A stretch of DNA of 64,000 bases from Tillus elongatus (GCA_964006375.1 OZ023264.1:19487861-19551860); one strand, 5' to 3'; shown: positions 1-12,283, counted from the first letter of the stretch. A program made the numbers and translations. The notes: generated by a model from the letters alone, not told the origin.

Positions 1-1008
1 GCCCAGGTTTTCCCGGAAAATTTTGTGTTTTCTTTCGAAAAAAATTCATATCTCCGGAATTAACAAAGTAAGGGCAACCAAATTTGGTACGCTAGTTAAT
101 ATCCTTATTGGTTAAGCCACTTACCAAAATTTAGCTATGTAGGTCAAAAGACAAAAAAGTTATAGGCATTTAAAGAAAAATAAATTGGGGTTTTCCTCAA
201 AACGTCAAAGTTGCGATTTAAAACGTCAAAATCGGCAACATTTAGGCAAAGAACTTGAATCTAATACGGGATATGGAAATCAAATGTCTCAAGAAGGATC
301 TTTTACAAACTCTGAAGTCTTAGTTTCAACCGTCATTGTCCTTCATTTTACTAAAATGTTTCCAGAAAATTCATTTCAACTAGACCCCTTCTCTGATGCT
401 TGGCAGTAGCCTTAGCTATAGAGTTTATCGTTTAATGGTATATAATTTTTGTCGAATTTTCGTAAAAAATCAATGAAGCTCAATATATCCGTTATTATAC
501 AAGATATGAAGAAAATTTGTATATATTAATTATAGGGTGTCTTGAGCTACATCTTAAAAAATATTTCTACAATCACAGGATGGCCCATAAGTCGTTGGTG
601 ATACAAATTTTCTTTTTTTTTTAATCAAACACGCCTTATGTTATTGCATTTTTGAATTTTTCAGCGATGCATGTTTGTAAGAAAAGAAATTCGTGACGCA
701 GCAAGTGCGTTATGGTAGCGAATTTTCATTAAATGCTTCAAATTTGAATAGCTCAATTTGCTATTAACCTATAAGGTTGACCAAGAAACGAGTTTTTCCG
801 GGAACACTTTAAGTTTACTTTTGGAAATTTTTGTACATTTTCACACAATAAAGTTATTTTTATGAAACATGGCACATTGTTTTTACTATATAGGTTATAC
901 TGGTAACCAAAATTGATGCCTGCTTTCTTAAAAAGGAAACACACATATTTGCAATTAAAAACATTTTTATGAAAATTCACTACCATAACGCACTTGCTGC
1001 GTCCAGAG
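1..1008 (+). mobile_element. HINE-like element, long form, 5' end outside window
   Basis: This is the downstream part of the repeat family called HINE-like here (non-autonomous Helentron/DINE-1 style). The sequence aligns by eye, in the same order, with the copies at 24.4-25.8 kb and 55.8-57.0 kb. It ends with AAAATTCACTACC followed by AACGCACTTGCTGCGT, a 5-bp stem (ACGCA/TGCGT) with the loop CTTGC. A second, inverted copy of that 3' end starts near 689, so 689-1008 is flanked by inverted 3' ends. The family name is inference from structure; there is no coding capacity. Confidence 0.7.
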
Positions 1009-1150
1009 TTTTTTTACATACCCAAGAAGCATAATTACGAGGAATGTTTAATGAAACGTTTGTAACGATTCATTTTTTACGTGGAATCATTACTGGTTTA
1101 AAAACACTTAGAAAACCCCTAAGCATAATAAATAATACCAGACACCCTAT
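533..1150. repeat. Segment bounded by ATAGGGTGTCT inverted ends
   Basis: The left end ATAGGGTGTCT near 533 is mirrored by AGACACCCTAT at 1140-1150. The pair looks like short terminal inverted repeats of a DNA transposon or MITE. The left part also occurs at 25285 and 56519, and inverted near 45500, always as part of the long HINE-like form. It may therefore be a MITE captured early in that lineage. Confidence 0.4.
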
Positions 1151-3190
1151 CTATATTAAATATTTCAAGTTTTGTTTCAAAATAATGTTAATGAAAATTC
1201 GCTAAAAAAATTCTCTATCGTAAGAAGCGTACTGAACTCTCTATAAAATACGCCGAAATCAAAATATTGAAAAGCGTCGCATTTTGTTGGGGAAAATAAA
1301 CATCTCTATTGTCCCGAAATTCTAGGTAAAAGCTGATGTAAATATGATAAAATCCAGAAAATCGGTTAGTAGATGTGAACGGACGAGTCCATTCTTGTGG
1401 AGGGGTGTATACAAGACGTCGGTGAATTCGCCAAAGATTGGGGACTTGTTTTATCTCATTCAAAGAATGAAGGCGAGAAAGAGCTCGCACATAGCCGCCA
1501 ACGCTCAGGAATTGAAAATTTTCGTGCAGGTGTTAGGCGCATCAGAACGCTCTCTACCTCTATGAGTCTGGCTCTGACGCCCATGGCGTGAGCACGTTGA
1601 CTTTAGATGTCCCTCGAATTGTCTTATTAAGGGAGTTTTTAATAGTCTTTCTGTTACCTATACTACCTTCTAACAACACTCAGTGGTTATTTGAAGTGTT
1701 TTAGTGATTTCCGAGTTTGAATAAACACCGCAGTTAGCATAAAGGCGGAACTTAAGTTGTGGTTCTTTGTTTCAACCTGTTGATTTGCTCCCTAAAAAAG
1801 AATCCCGGGTTATCTCTGAAGTTTAAGTCAATTGGCAGTGAATTTCGCTAGGACAAATTCAACGTTTTAATTATAAATCGCGAAGTTTACACCAAGCGAC
1901 TTCAGAATATCAACCTGTTTGTCAAAGGGCTTGGTACGCGTGACAATAAATCCACCGGCCTAGTAACCATAAATGGGAAGCATCACTGTTTTGCCCAGTT
2001 TCCTTTCTCTTGTTGGAGTCACTGAGACTTGTGTCAGCTACCAATATTTGATTCAATTTGAAGGTCATCCCCATAATGTAACCAGGTAACTCAACGCAGA
2101 AGATTCGGTGAGTCAAATTTTTTCTCTGAAGTAGCAAAGTTTGTCTTATACACTCGTCTGGCAACTAAATTTTTATAATCTGAACTTTCAAAGACACTCA
2201 ATCAAGTTTTAGTTTTGAATAACGTCAGGGAGCTGCTATTAGAATAATTATGAATTTCCTATTTTAATCTCTGGAATTATCTCAGTTTTTTGTAAATTTA
2301 GACATTTAGTTTTTGAAATTGTAATCAGTAAATCTTGTTCTTGTCTGTACAAATATCTAACCTGTACCTTGTCATTAATGTCACCTGTTTTTCAATAATT
2401 ACTATAGAGTTTTCACATAAACATATACATAATATTTCTCTTAAATTGAGCTTCACTAGAGAAACTCGCCAGGATTTGAGTAAAAGGTTAACAGATATGG
2501 CTGAGAAACGTCAAATAATTTACATATTAGTTTGTTTACTTTTGAGCTGCAACACACAGTATCTGATTTTTAATATACCTCAATATATAAGTGTTTATAT
2601 TGCTTTAGCAAGATACAACCACATTTATATCATTACTCTGTCACATGTATGTTAATTGATATTTTCTTGTTATTAAAATTCTTGACATTCATTTGATTTC
2701 TATTTTTGTACAATCAGTGTTCATTTTGAGAGCTATCAACAATTTTATTTTATTTTGTTCACCATTTCAAATTCAATTCATGTTAATAAATTTAATATTT
2801 TGTTACATTAACATGTCTGTCTAATTGAAAAGTTAATTCGTCTTTAAACCCTTTTGACCCTCCGTGACGACACTTATAGGAACTCTTGATCTAGATTTCC
2901 TAGATATCGAAAATAAACTTTTAGAAAAATCATCGTAACCAGACACTAGTTTGGAGCGCTGATAAATATGAGACTTCAGACAGTGCAACGACACAACAAC
3001 ACGAGAACAGCGTAAGTAGTAAACAATAATAAGATCTTTAAACCTTATAAAGCATTTCTAATCCTGCTAATTATAAATCTGATAGATAGAAACTTTTTAG
3101 GGAAGGACATATAGGAAATAGTGACCTTACTACTGACCAGATTTGGGTTCACTTGAGGTCCCTCATATACTACTACTGCTTGCATATTAC
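1140..3190 (+). repeat. Left copy of a ~2 kb diverged direct repeat
   Basis: This stretch matches 3900-5910 in the same orientation along its whole length, with substitutions and small indels. Matching landmarks include the GCGTCGCATTTTG block, AAAGAGCTCGC, CTTAAGTCAATTGG, and the GACACTAGTTTGGAG versus GGCACTAGTCTGGAG block. No reading frame is conserved. It could be an old tandem duplication, or two copies of (or the long terminal repeats of) one element. The function is unknown. Confidence 0.6.
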
Positions 3191-3619
3191 CGAGTGATAA
3201 TTATTTTATTGAAGAGAGGTTTCACGTTATGATGAAGCGTTTTTTTTTCCCACCGAAATATTAGAAAACTCGTAACATGTTATTAAATAATTAATTTAAT
3301 CAAATCACAAAACACAAATAATATAAATATACTCGTATAAAGTAAAACATTTTCACCATGAAATATTTTGAGCAGTTTATTCATTAATGTGTATTTCATA
3401 TTTTTTCTCTTGTTCCTCTCGATAAGGCTGATCAATTCCAATCGAAGCGGAGATATTTACGTGCCCCCAATCCATGTAAAAGGCAAGGCCTCACGAGGTA
3501 AACGCAGTAGTTGATCTTCCGGCAGGACTGCAACAGTGAACCGTCACCAGCCCTTCCGAGTCTGAACCCATTCCGCATTCTGCAATATGGCTCCAGGCTT
3601 AGCCTATATAGTTGAACGG

Positions 3620-3620
<1 letters not shown>
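3190..3620. other. Unassigned spacer between the 2-kb repeats
   Basis: There is no gene. The right half (about 3430-3620) is GC-richer than its surroundings and runs into the AAT array. It could be an old retroelement end, but no motif fixes its identity. Confidence 0.3.
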
Positions 3621-3800
<180 letters not shown>

Positions 3801-3890
3801 CGCCTTTATTCACACACCAACCTTACAAGTTGTAACGATTGCGTCTCGTTACTGCTTTAAATATTCAAAATAAACACGTAAGAGACTTAA
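3801..3890 (-). mobile_element. Possible LINE 3' end with ATT tail
   Basis: On the minus strand the stretch reads GTGTGAATAAAGGCGA and then runs straight into (TTA)n. An AATAAA-like signal followed by a short repeat tail is a usual LINE 3' terminus. Only about 90 bases are present and no coding sequence remains. Confidence 0.4.
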
Positions 3891-3899
3891 TTAATAGCC

Positions 3900-5910
3900 G
3901 ACAATCCAATATATGTAAGGTAATTCATGTTTTGATTTCAAAATTATTTTCATGAAAAGTCGCTAAATCTTCAAGTACCGTAAACACCGTACTGCATTTT
4001 AAATATGTGCGTTAAAAGTCCAATATCTAAAGACGCAATATGGCTTTGTTAGTAAATGATGCGTCGCATTTTGCGGAAGGAATATTTCCAGGAAATAAAT
4101 GTCGTTGCTACTGGTTCTGTAATTTTCCGTATGACGTCACGGGCGACGGTTGAGATAATTGCTGGAAAAACCTTCATCTGTAGGACACGGGAGGTGAGAC
4201 CTCGTGACTTCACTACCGATTGGAGGTCTTGTACGATCTCATTCGAAGAATGGAGATTAGAAAGAGCTCGCGCACAGCCACACCAACGGTTATGGTAAAA
4301 ATTTTTGCGTGCAGCGAGTAGCAATTGCAGAGCTCGACACATTAGCAGGGACTCTCTGCTTGACGTTCATATAGTGAACGTCTGTCAGTTTCGGTGGCTA
4401 ATAAATTATCTTAAAACGGGGTTGTAATATTCCTTCTGATATCTCTACTACCTAATAATTATTGTCAGTGATTGTTCGGAGTAATTCAAGTGATTTTCGA
4501 GTTTAATCAAGCATCGTATTCAGCATAAAAACGCGAGCTAACTCGTGGCTCTTTGTTTTGAACTGTCGATTTCTTGCCGTAATCAGAAAGAATTCCTGGT
4601 TATTATCGAACCTTAAGTCAATTGGTAGTGAATTTTACTAAAGCAAATTCACGTTTTAATTGCGATTCGCAAAGTTTCAAGCGAATTCAGAACATCGACA
4701 TAGGTGTCAAATGGTCTTGTAGTATTGAAGCAATAACATTCACCGGCCCAATAATCTCTGATGAGAAGTCCCAGTCGTTTTCCCCAGTTTTTGCGCTCTT
4801 ATTGGAGTCGGGAATCTGTGTCAGGCACTCATAATTGATCCCACTTGGAAAGCATTTTCACAGGGTCATAAGGTAAATTAATACCGGAAGACTGGTGAGT
4901 CTCAACAAATCTTTTCTCTGAATCAACAGAATTTTCATGCCGAAATTTAACATCTGAACTTTTAATAACCTGAACTTTCAAAATCACGTAATCAAGTTTG
5001 AGCTTAAACAATGCCGGGGAGGTGCGGTATAAATTTCCTGTTTAATCTCTAACATTTTGTCAATGTTGTAAATTTAAACGCATGGTTTTTATTAATTTTT
5101 TTAATTGTAATTAGCAAATTTTTTCTGTAAAATATCTAACCTATTCATTCTCTTTAACAACTCTTATTTTTTCATAATTAATGTAAAAATTTCACGTAGG
5201 ATTATACATTCTTTTTTTTTGGAGCCTCACTCAAAGAACTGGCCAGTTAATTCACTAGAAAACATAGCAATTGATTGACAAACGTCAAGTAATTTACTTA
5301 ATCACTTGTGTTTGTTTTTGAGCGATACCCTAAGTAATTAACAGTAACATTTTAGTAATATGCAACTATCTTTATCTTATTGCTTTGGTTCATGTATAAT
5401 ATAATAAATTAATAATTTCTTGCTCTTGAGATTCTTGCTGCTTATCTGATTGTTATTTGTGTGCAATTAATGTTTTTTATTTCATTTTGTTTGCTATGCC
5501 AAATTTAATTAATATGAATAAATTTATATATTTTGTTATATTAAACTATCTGTTTAATTGAAGGGAAATTCCTCCCTAATATCTCCTTTCTTTTGACGTC
5601 AGCGCAAACAATTATTTCTTACTAACTATTATCTAGATATCTAAATTTCTATGTAACCTGGCACTAGTCTGGAGAGCCCACAATTATAGGACTCTGGGCA
5701 GTGCGAAGCAAACAAAGGAAGAGAACGTGAGTATCAAACTATATCCAGATCTGCCAGCCTCCTAAAAAGTGCTGCTAATTTTAATAAATTTGATAATCTG
5801 ATAGATAGCTATTTTAGGGTAGGGTGTTATAGACAATTGTGACCTCACCATTGGGCAGATCTATATCCACCTGAGGTCAATCACAATATACCACGGTTCT
5901 GGTTTCTAAG
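3900..5910 (+). repeat. Right copy of the ~2 kb diverged direct repeat
   Basis: This is the partner of 1140-3190, in the same orientation and collinear throughout. Its short open frames are not shared with the other copy, which argues against a coding function. Confidence 0.6.
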
Positions 5911-6126
5911 TTTTTCTTTGAAGGAGATAACAAAAATATAAAGCAAGCTACAAAATAAACACAAATTGACATTGGTATGTGACAGGGCTGAGTTCAGATG
6001 AAAGGTTTCATAAAATGGCACCTCCTTCTGTTCTTTCACTCAACCCACTCCAAAATAACACCACACAGCAGACACTGTTCTTATACAATTAACTGCAAAA
6101 AAAGTAACAATAACAACAATGTATTA

Positions 6127-6336
6127 CACTAAGTGAAGATTGGAACCTGTGATGAGCACTGACAAGTACACTTGGAGAACCCAAATCACCACAACACATT
6201 TAAAAAAAGACCTGACGACCGTTTCAAATTCTAGAATTTTTCATCCTCTGATGACGCTAACTTGGTTATTGAAACGATCGTCAGGTCTTTTTTAAAAAGT
6301 GTTGTGGTAATTTGGGTTCTCCAAGTGTACTTAACG
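6127..6336 (+). repeat. Palindromic Penelope-type terminal repeat
   Basis: The left part CTTGGAGAACCCAAATCACC is mirrored by the right part ending GGGTTCTCCAAG, so nearly the whole unit folds back on itself. Related units lie at 23230, 54905, 58632 and 62200. Two of these flank a decayed Penelope-like element (54.9-58.8 kb), so I call the family its terminal repeat (pLTR). The apex carries a hammerhead-like motif (next entry). Confidence 0.65.
6245..6291 (+). ncRNA. Hammerhead-ribozyme-like motif, type I layout
   Basis: CTGATGA at 6248-6254 is followed by a hairpin built on TAAC/GTTA, then GAAA at 6271-6274, then the palindrome ACGATCGT (stem III with a 2-base loop) and C at 6282, the expected cleavage site after UH. 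AGG downstream can pair with CCT just before CTGATGA (stem I). One extra base separates CTGATGA from the stem II hairpin compared with the canonical ribozyme, and stem II is partly eroded here. Activity is therefore uncertain. Confidence 0.5.
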
Positions 6337-6344
6337 ACAATATA

Positions 6345-8010
6345 TACTAAACATAAGATACCTAATGATACCTAACGAACAATAATACCTAATAATACTA
6401 CTTCATCTCCTCTTCCCTCCCCTTCCAAGCATATGCGGCATAATATACTCAATACACAAATGGAAACCACTATTCGGCATACTCACATTTAAACCACCGA
6501 TCCAAAAAGCGTACTAAACAAATGTCTCCTTAAGATCTGTCTGGTATACGCTCTATTTCATAACCAAATTCATTAAATACCTTGTACACTAAAAACTTAA
6601 AAGATCCCTCAAACATATATAGTCTATGCATAGGTGCTGTAACCATGTCCTTTCTGCAAATATATAGGTTATGTATATCCGTCCTGAAAGTAATATTATT
6701 GTAGAGATAAGCTGGAGTGCCATTTGTGATAACCGAGTGATATAACATAGCCACCCTCATCAAAAACGTCTGTCTCATGTTCAGCCATCCAGCGTCTCTC
6801 AGCTTATGAGATGTATCTTGGAATTTTCTTATACCATAAACAAAACGTAAACATGAATTTTGCAATACTTTGACACGGTATTACTTATAAGAATCTAAAC
6901 CAGCTGAGAACACTTCAGAACAGTGAGTAAGTTGAGAAAATACCAGAGTGGAATACAACTGTAATTAATCTCCTGCGGAAGAAACGATTAATAGGGTTAA
7001 AGTTTTCTAAGGCAATTACATGCTTTCTGCAAACACTTCGAAAGATGTTTTCTATATCTAAATGTATTATCAATTGTGAGCCCCAAGTCATTTGCCTCCC
7101 CCACAAGAGGTATACTTTCCCCATTAACTTCGATCCTCACAATACTTCTGACCCTGTCACAGCCAGGTTGGCTACCGAGTAAAAGGGCACAGGATTTGGC
7201 AGGATTCAGATCACGCGCATGCTGCTTAGCCATAATAAATATGGTATTCAGATCCCCATTAAGTTTTTCCAATGCAGAGTTAATGTCTTTCGGACTACAT
7301 GAGATATAAATATGCATTTCATCCGCATACATATGTGTTTTACAATGTTATACATAAGTTGAAAGATGGTGTGTGTAAATCGAAAACAACAGAGGCCCGA
7401 GGATGGATCCCTGAGGAACTCCCGATGATACATTGGCGAAATGTAAGACATTTATACCTAACTTTACTCTCTGAGACCTATCGCACAGACAACTCGAAAT
7501 AAACTTGCGTGATGGCGTGGAAAACCCAATAAAATTCAGGATACTTAGCAAAACCTCATAATCCACGGTATCGCATGCCCTTGAGAAGTCCAACAGAACC
7601 AGCACAGTGCGTTTACATTCATCTGTTGTGCGAATGATATCATCCGTTACTGTTAAAAGTGATGTGGCGCAACTATGACCATTACGGAAACCCGACTGAA
7701 TTTCTGGGAGTATCGATGATTCGTTCACATATTCACAAAGCTGCATCTGCACGATCCTCCCGATAACCCTCACCATAGGTAACATGCTGACAAGACGCAA
7801 GTCTTTGAACGTTCTTACTGTTGCTTTCTTGGGAAGCACAACGGCTTCTGCTATTTTCCATAGTCTTGAAAAGTATGAAGACAGTATACAAGAATGTACT
7901 ATATGAGTAGTGTAATCAACTACTTGGTCACCACAGTATTTGATCAGAGTAGCGTTTAAACCATCGTAGCCCATAGCTAAGGAACTTATGGAATTAGGAA
8001 CCTTTACCAC
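6345..8010 (-). pseudogene. Non-LTR retrotransposon RT, 5'-truncated
   Basis: This is the remnant of a LINE ORF2 of I/Jockey/CR1-like type, an RT that copies element RNA at the nick. One frame runs from 8010 down to 6997, broken by a single TAA at 7348-7346. It shows the fingers region (GYDGLNATLIKYCG), motif A (LDFSRACDTVDY, where LDFSKAFDTVDH is usual), motif B (SGVPQGSILGPLLF) and motif C mutated to YADE. After a frameshift, the C-terminal part with QNSCLRFVYGIRKF runs to 6530. No endonuclease remains. The 3' UTR reaches about 6345 and ends in repeated TTAGGTAT-like units on the sense strand. Confidence 0.85.
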
Positions 8011-8011
8011 A

Positions 8012-8222
8012 GTGTAAGGTTAGATGTATTCTCACAATAATTAGAACCGTAGACCGGTTTCGCTCTAATTGGAGCTCGTCAGTACGGTATACTAATTGCA
8101 GCGAAAATACAGCTATAAAGGAATACGGCTATGGTAGCCAGCCTTCCAAAATTTAGTGAGATGTAAAACACGCTTTTAACCGTGTCGCCATCTCGTTGCG
8201 GAACCAAGTAGTATGTTGTCAC
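8012..8222 (-). repeat. Single arm of the hammerhead-bearing foldback repeat
   Basis: This matches the arms of the 50.5-53.3 kb foldback element. It has the AGATGTATTCTCA edge, the CGGTTTCGCTCTAATT block, GGCTATGGTAGCCAGCC and the CGCCATCTCG block. It lies exactly between two LINE relics and is a single arm, so it is either a solo terminal repeat or a truncated element. Confidence 0.7.
8046..8088 (-). ncRNA. Type I hammerhead ribozyme motif (best copy)
   Basis: Read on the minus strand: stem I strand ACCGTA (8088-8083), core CTGACGA (8082-8076), stem II GCTCC-AATT-AGAGC (8075-8062, four pairs and one C/A mismatch), GAAA (8061-8058), minimal stem III CCGGT, then C at 8052 as the cleavage nucleotide. 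The second stem I strand TACGGT (8051-8046) gives six perfect pairs with ACCGTA. All invariant core bases (CUGANGA, GAA, A-U pair before H) are present with no extra base. In the cell it would self-cleave the repeat transcript. Cleavage is inference until tested. Confidence 0.72.
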
Positions 8223-9440
8223 GGTTAGCGAATTTTTATAAAAAAAAAGACAAGTCACCAGAAAAATGCCCAGCGTCGTCTGTAAATGCATTCAAAACAG
8301 CCTGTAGTATAATTGAAAGGTGGTGCGGCGAGCTGGGACTCTCAGTAAACCCAGAGAAGACGGGGATGATCCTGTTCACCAAAAAGAGGAGTCTGGAGGC
8401 GTTCAGAGCGCCGGCGATATTTGGAAAATCTTTAGCTTTAGTGCGGGAGGTCAAATATCTGGGAGTGGCCCTGCACTCCAAATTATCATGGGGATCGCAA
8501 ATAGAACAAGTAGTGAGAAAGGGAGTAGTGACCTCCTGGCAGCTGCGCCGCGTAATAGGGCGGACCTGGGGACTCAATCTTCGGATCCTGCATTGGATTT
8601 ACACTGCGATCGTCAGGCCGAGAGTCCTGAATGGGGCAGTGGTCTGGTGGTGCGGTGTGAACCAAACTGCTACCCGGAATCTGGCCAAACTTCAAAGACT
8701 GGCAAGTCGGGGTATCACCGGCCCTTTGAGGATGACACCCTCAGCAGCGCTAGAGGTCTTGCTGATGCTGCCACCGCTTCCCATCTACATCAAAGGGAGG
8801 CTATAGCGTCGCATCATAGAATGCGAGACTCTGGAAACTGGTGCGGATAGGGGGCAAAGACAGGACATGCAAGAATTGCCAATGAGGTGGAAAAGGAAAT
8901 CCCCATTTTCACCATCAAGGTACGGAATGCAAAGGAACATATTAGGCTGACTAGAACATACTGTGGCGTCCGGAGAATGAAGTGGCGAATGATCTCGCGT
9001 TCCCGGCGGCCGTTCTGTGGCCCGGAGCCTGCTATAGGCATAAGTAGGAAGGTGGTCTCCGACGCCCTAGATAGGTGGACCAAGGAGACCATGGAAACGC
9101 ACTGGAGGTTGGTCAGTAACTGTAGGCAGGCGAGGGATTTCGCGGAAGAGCTGGACAGGGACAAGACTGTCTGGCTTCTCGGTAGGAGTCACTCTGCGCT
9201 TCGCCGCATCATTGGGGTGCTGACAGGCCACGGTGCTCTTAGAAGACACCTTGCATTGGTATGTGTCGGAGGGATCCCATTTTCCAGGAATGGAGCGAGA
9301 CTGAAGAAACGTCTTACCACTAGCTGTGTGAATGCGGGGCTTTTGGGAGTCTTCAAGCAGAATTGTTCGGTTCGCGGACTCTGTAGAGGAGTCAGGTAAG
9401 TTGCGTCGAATGGAAGACCTTTATTTCGAGCTGAAGGAGG
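8223..9440 (+). pseudogene. RNase H-type LINE, 3' half, RNase H core deleted
   Basis: The sense strand carries the end of an RT (WCGELGLSVNPEKTGMILF, then a KYLGVAL strand, RPRVLNGAVVWW, LAKLQRLASRGITG, ALEVLLMLPPLPIY), typical of I/Loa/R1-like LINEs. The reading then passes with frameshifts through GHARIANEVEKEIPIFTIK and joins abruptly near 8975 to NEVANDLA and GPEPAIGISRK. In relatives a whole RNase H domain with TDGS and TDS motifs lies between these points. Its absence means an internal deletion. The C-terminal knuckle region to about 9400 is frameshifted and has lost cysteines. The 5' part was truncated at the repeat arm. Confidence 0.8.
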
Positions 9441-9659
9441 TTTGGTGACGGAAAGGAGAAAGGGTAGTGCATTCTTGCTGGATTTTCGGGGTTGGCAAAA
9501 AGAACCCGTTGTGGTCTACTTCCTTGGCGTTAGCCTTCCCACCAGTGCTACTACTACCACTACTATCCGCTAATTTCCTGTTAAAAAATTTGGCTGCCAT
9601 TGAAAATTCTCAAAGAGTTGTTAAGGTAATTGAAAATGTAAGACGGCTTAAAAATTCGC

Positions 9660-9905
9660 CTTTCTGTGAGTGAATCTTTAACGTGCCCAACATTGCATAG
9701 ACACGGGACCTACGGCTTTATGCCCCCTCCGAAGAGCGGAGTGTGCAGACACCTAACTTGTCCAAATACAATGCCACACCCTCGGTTGATGTTAATTGTA
9801 CAGTATGTACTGAAAAAATGGAAGAGAAACTCTGAGAATTGGACCCAGTACCCTTCGGTTCAGAGCACACGTTCTTACCCCTGGACTACCGGGGCTCTAA
9901 GAGTA
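9660..9905. repeat. Dispersed repeat, copy 1
   Basis: It contains ATCTTTAACGTGCCCAAC, GACACGGGACC, GCCCCCTCCGAAG and TTACCCCTGGA in the same order as 61870-62110. The family is not recognised. The minus strand keeps short matching peptide stretches, so it may be a coding relic. Confidence 0.6.
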
Positions 9906-10345
9906 GATGTAAATATTTGTAAGTCTTACAAACACTGAGTTATAGTAATTTTTTTGAACACCTGCATATATTTTTTTTCAATGGCTATAACTGTAGAACA
10001 GCTGAAGATAAGGGACAATAATACATAAATGTACAAAAAAATTAAACAAGATATCTGAAAATACAATAATATATATGTTTAATTGAAAACAATGTGAAAT
10101 GCTGTCAGGCAAGAACGGGCTATCTATATAGATTTGACAGTGTTTTTGGTTGGTGGCAGTTACCGATGAAAATAGAGGTGCCTGAAAACAGATTGAAAAA
10201 TTAGGAGCTATAGCCATAACTCACCGACGCACGTGGAGAAACTTACCCTGTATATATAAAAAATTAAGTCTTTTAGCTTTATTTGCTCTTGATATCCACA
10301 CTGCGTATTACGATTTAGTAGGATAATACAGTCCTTGATCTAAAA

Positions 10346-10463
10346 ATGAGACAGTCCTGATCTTGCCAGACTCCGTGGAGTCCTCCATGGAAAGGTATAC
10401 CCAAACAATATCTTAGTATCACAAGGGACTCCACGGGGTCTGGCATAATCAGGTATGTCTCAC
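10346..10463. repeat. Small inverted-repeat (hairpin) element
   Basis: The left arm with GCCAGACTCCGTGGAGTCC near 10365 is mirrored by GGGACTCCACGGGGTCTGGC near 10425. Outer bases GAGACA and TGTCTC also pair, with a roughly 35-base spacer. It is a foldback MITE or another long hairpin; only one copy was seen. Confidence 0.6.
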
Positions 10464-11359
10464 CTTTAACTCACATTGAGTGACAGCCTTCTAGTAAAAT
10501 AATAAAATAAAGTTTGAATCTCTCATGTCTTTGCTTCATTACTATTACGAATTGGTTTTTCAATGTGTAATACCGAAATATAGAATTCTTTGACTAAGAC
10601 AGTCAGAGCGCTTCTAGATTTTACAGTTCAATGCACTACATAATTAAATTTTAATTTAATAAAATTCATCAAAGATTTGATTAAAAAATATTATTCATTG
10701 AAGCACTCGGGCTGTTATTAGAACACAAAAACCCATTCAAACTTTTGATGACTCATGAATTTTCATTATATCATTATTTTATTCCAGCCGTTGAATTAGA
10801 ATGAGCCTGGCGAAAGATTTACAACTACCGAATTTAAGGCAGGTAAAACGTTTCTGTAATTATAGTGGTATAAAGTTTGTTAGGCCATCGTCAGTCTGGA
10901 CTTCACCGGTCAGGAAGGGTCATCCCTTTTCCCTTTTCAATAGAACCAATCCCATCACTATTATGTTCAGTTTTACTCAGCGGAATGACGTGTTGTGCTA
11001 AAGCTGCATATACATTACGAACAAGATTTTGTCCATCGCTCTTTCTTCCTTCCTCTTTTATATATTTTGATATACTTTTAAACATTGTGTTAAGGGAGCG
11101 GAGAATAATTAGGGAATAATTTTTAGAACTAGAATAATTTTGACAAGTTAACGATGTAATAAAATTTCATAAATACAATAAAATTCAACAAGTCTTACAA
11201 CTAATTCAACTAAATGAATTTAAAACCGACAAAATCTTTACATAATGAAATCTTAATAAAAAGTCTCTACCTTACTCAAAGCAACAGTCTCTACCTTTTC
11301 AAAGCAAAAGTCTTCCTAATGTTTATCAACACCACTACTTATAACCTTGCTTGGTCTAC
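10464..11359. other. Unassigned AT-rich stretch
   Basis: A 66-codon open frame starts at 10801 and has no motif I recognise. No repeats, TIRs or RNA genes are evident. Confidence 0.3.
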
Positions 11360-12283
11360 TTTTTTTTTAATTTCAACAACACACCACGAGGGCTTACAGC
11401 CGAAATACTATCGTACCGTGGGTGTCAACAAGGAGGAAAGAGGCAACTTGTTAATTCTGGACTTGAAGGTTTGGAGGTTTGGAGGAGAAGGAAAAACATG
11501 TGCCGGCAAGGAATTCCACAACTTGGAAGTCCTCGGGACAAAAGAGCGGGCATAACAAGATGTTCTATGTCTGGTGACCTGGACAGTAAAAGGGTGCATT
11601 CGCTCTGTTCCCCTGGTAGATCTGTTGGAGGCAGCAGGTGGGGGAACTATGGAGGAAAGCTCCTCTGAGCAGTGCCCGTGCAGATATCTATAAAAGAGAG
11701 AGAGGTCACCAACGGCACGTCGGTGGGCAAGGGATGGCAGACTTTCGGTGAGGGTAGGGTCACCGATGAGACGTATAGCTCTCTTTTAAATGGAGTCCAG
11801 GATAGCGAGTGTAGAAGCGGCAGCGGCACCCCAGATGTGGGAGCAGTATTCGAGGTTTGGCCTTATTTGTGAAGTATATAATGTATAGAGGTTAGCTGGT
11901 GAAAAGTATTTGCGAGCCCGGAAGAGGAAACCTAATTTCTTAGCAGCCGCTTCTGCAATTGATGTGACATGTTGGTGCCAATTAAGATTTCGATCCACAG
12001 AAATGCCAACAAAAGAAAAGGACTCATTACTTTGAATAACTTGGTTGTTCATTGTGATGGGTCTAGGGCTGGTGTATCTCTTGCGAGAAAGAAAGCAAGA
12101 CTTAGTTTTGGTGGGGTTGAATTGTACAAGATTTCTACTTCCCCAGTCTAATATTTTTTGGAGATCCACGGAGACTGAACCCTCCATGAGTCTGCGATCC
12201 TCATCTAATTGGGCTAAAGAGACAGGCTTAGAATATTGTATATTTGAATGGAGGGTGCTGTCGTCCGCGTAGCTGTGAACTGA
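11360..12283 (-). pseudogene. LINE family A, copy 1 (RT motif C to stop)
   Basis: On the minus strand one frame runs from HSYADD (motif C, near 12270) through LDWGSRNLVQFNPTKTK, FSFVGISVDRNLNWHQH, SQIRPNLEYCSHIWG and LWNSLPAHVFPSPPNLQTFK to a stop at 11408. It is broken only by a CAA-to-TAA change at 11788-11786. The 3' end GTTGTTGAAAT plus A-rich tail at about 11360 is shared by all four copies (13.6, 17.0, 46.9 kb). The clade is CR1/Jockey-like; it lacks RNase H. The 5' truncation falls just upstream of motif C. Confidence 0.82.

Noticed and set aside
8046..8222. Hammerhead repeat as the 5' UTR of the adjacent LINE at 8223
   Set aside because: The ribozyme core is on the opposite strand to the LINE, and the same arm occurs without that LINE elsewhere.
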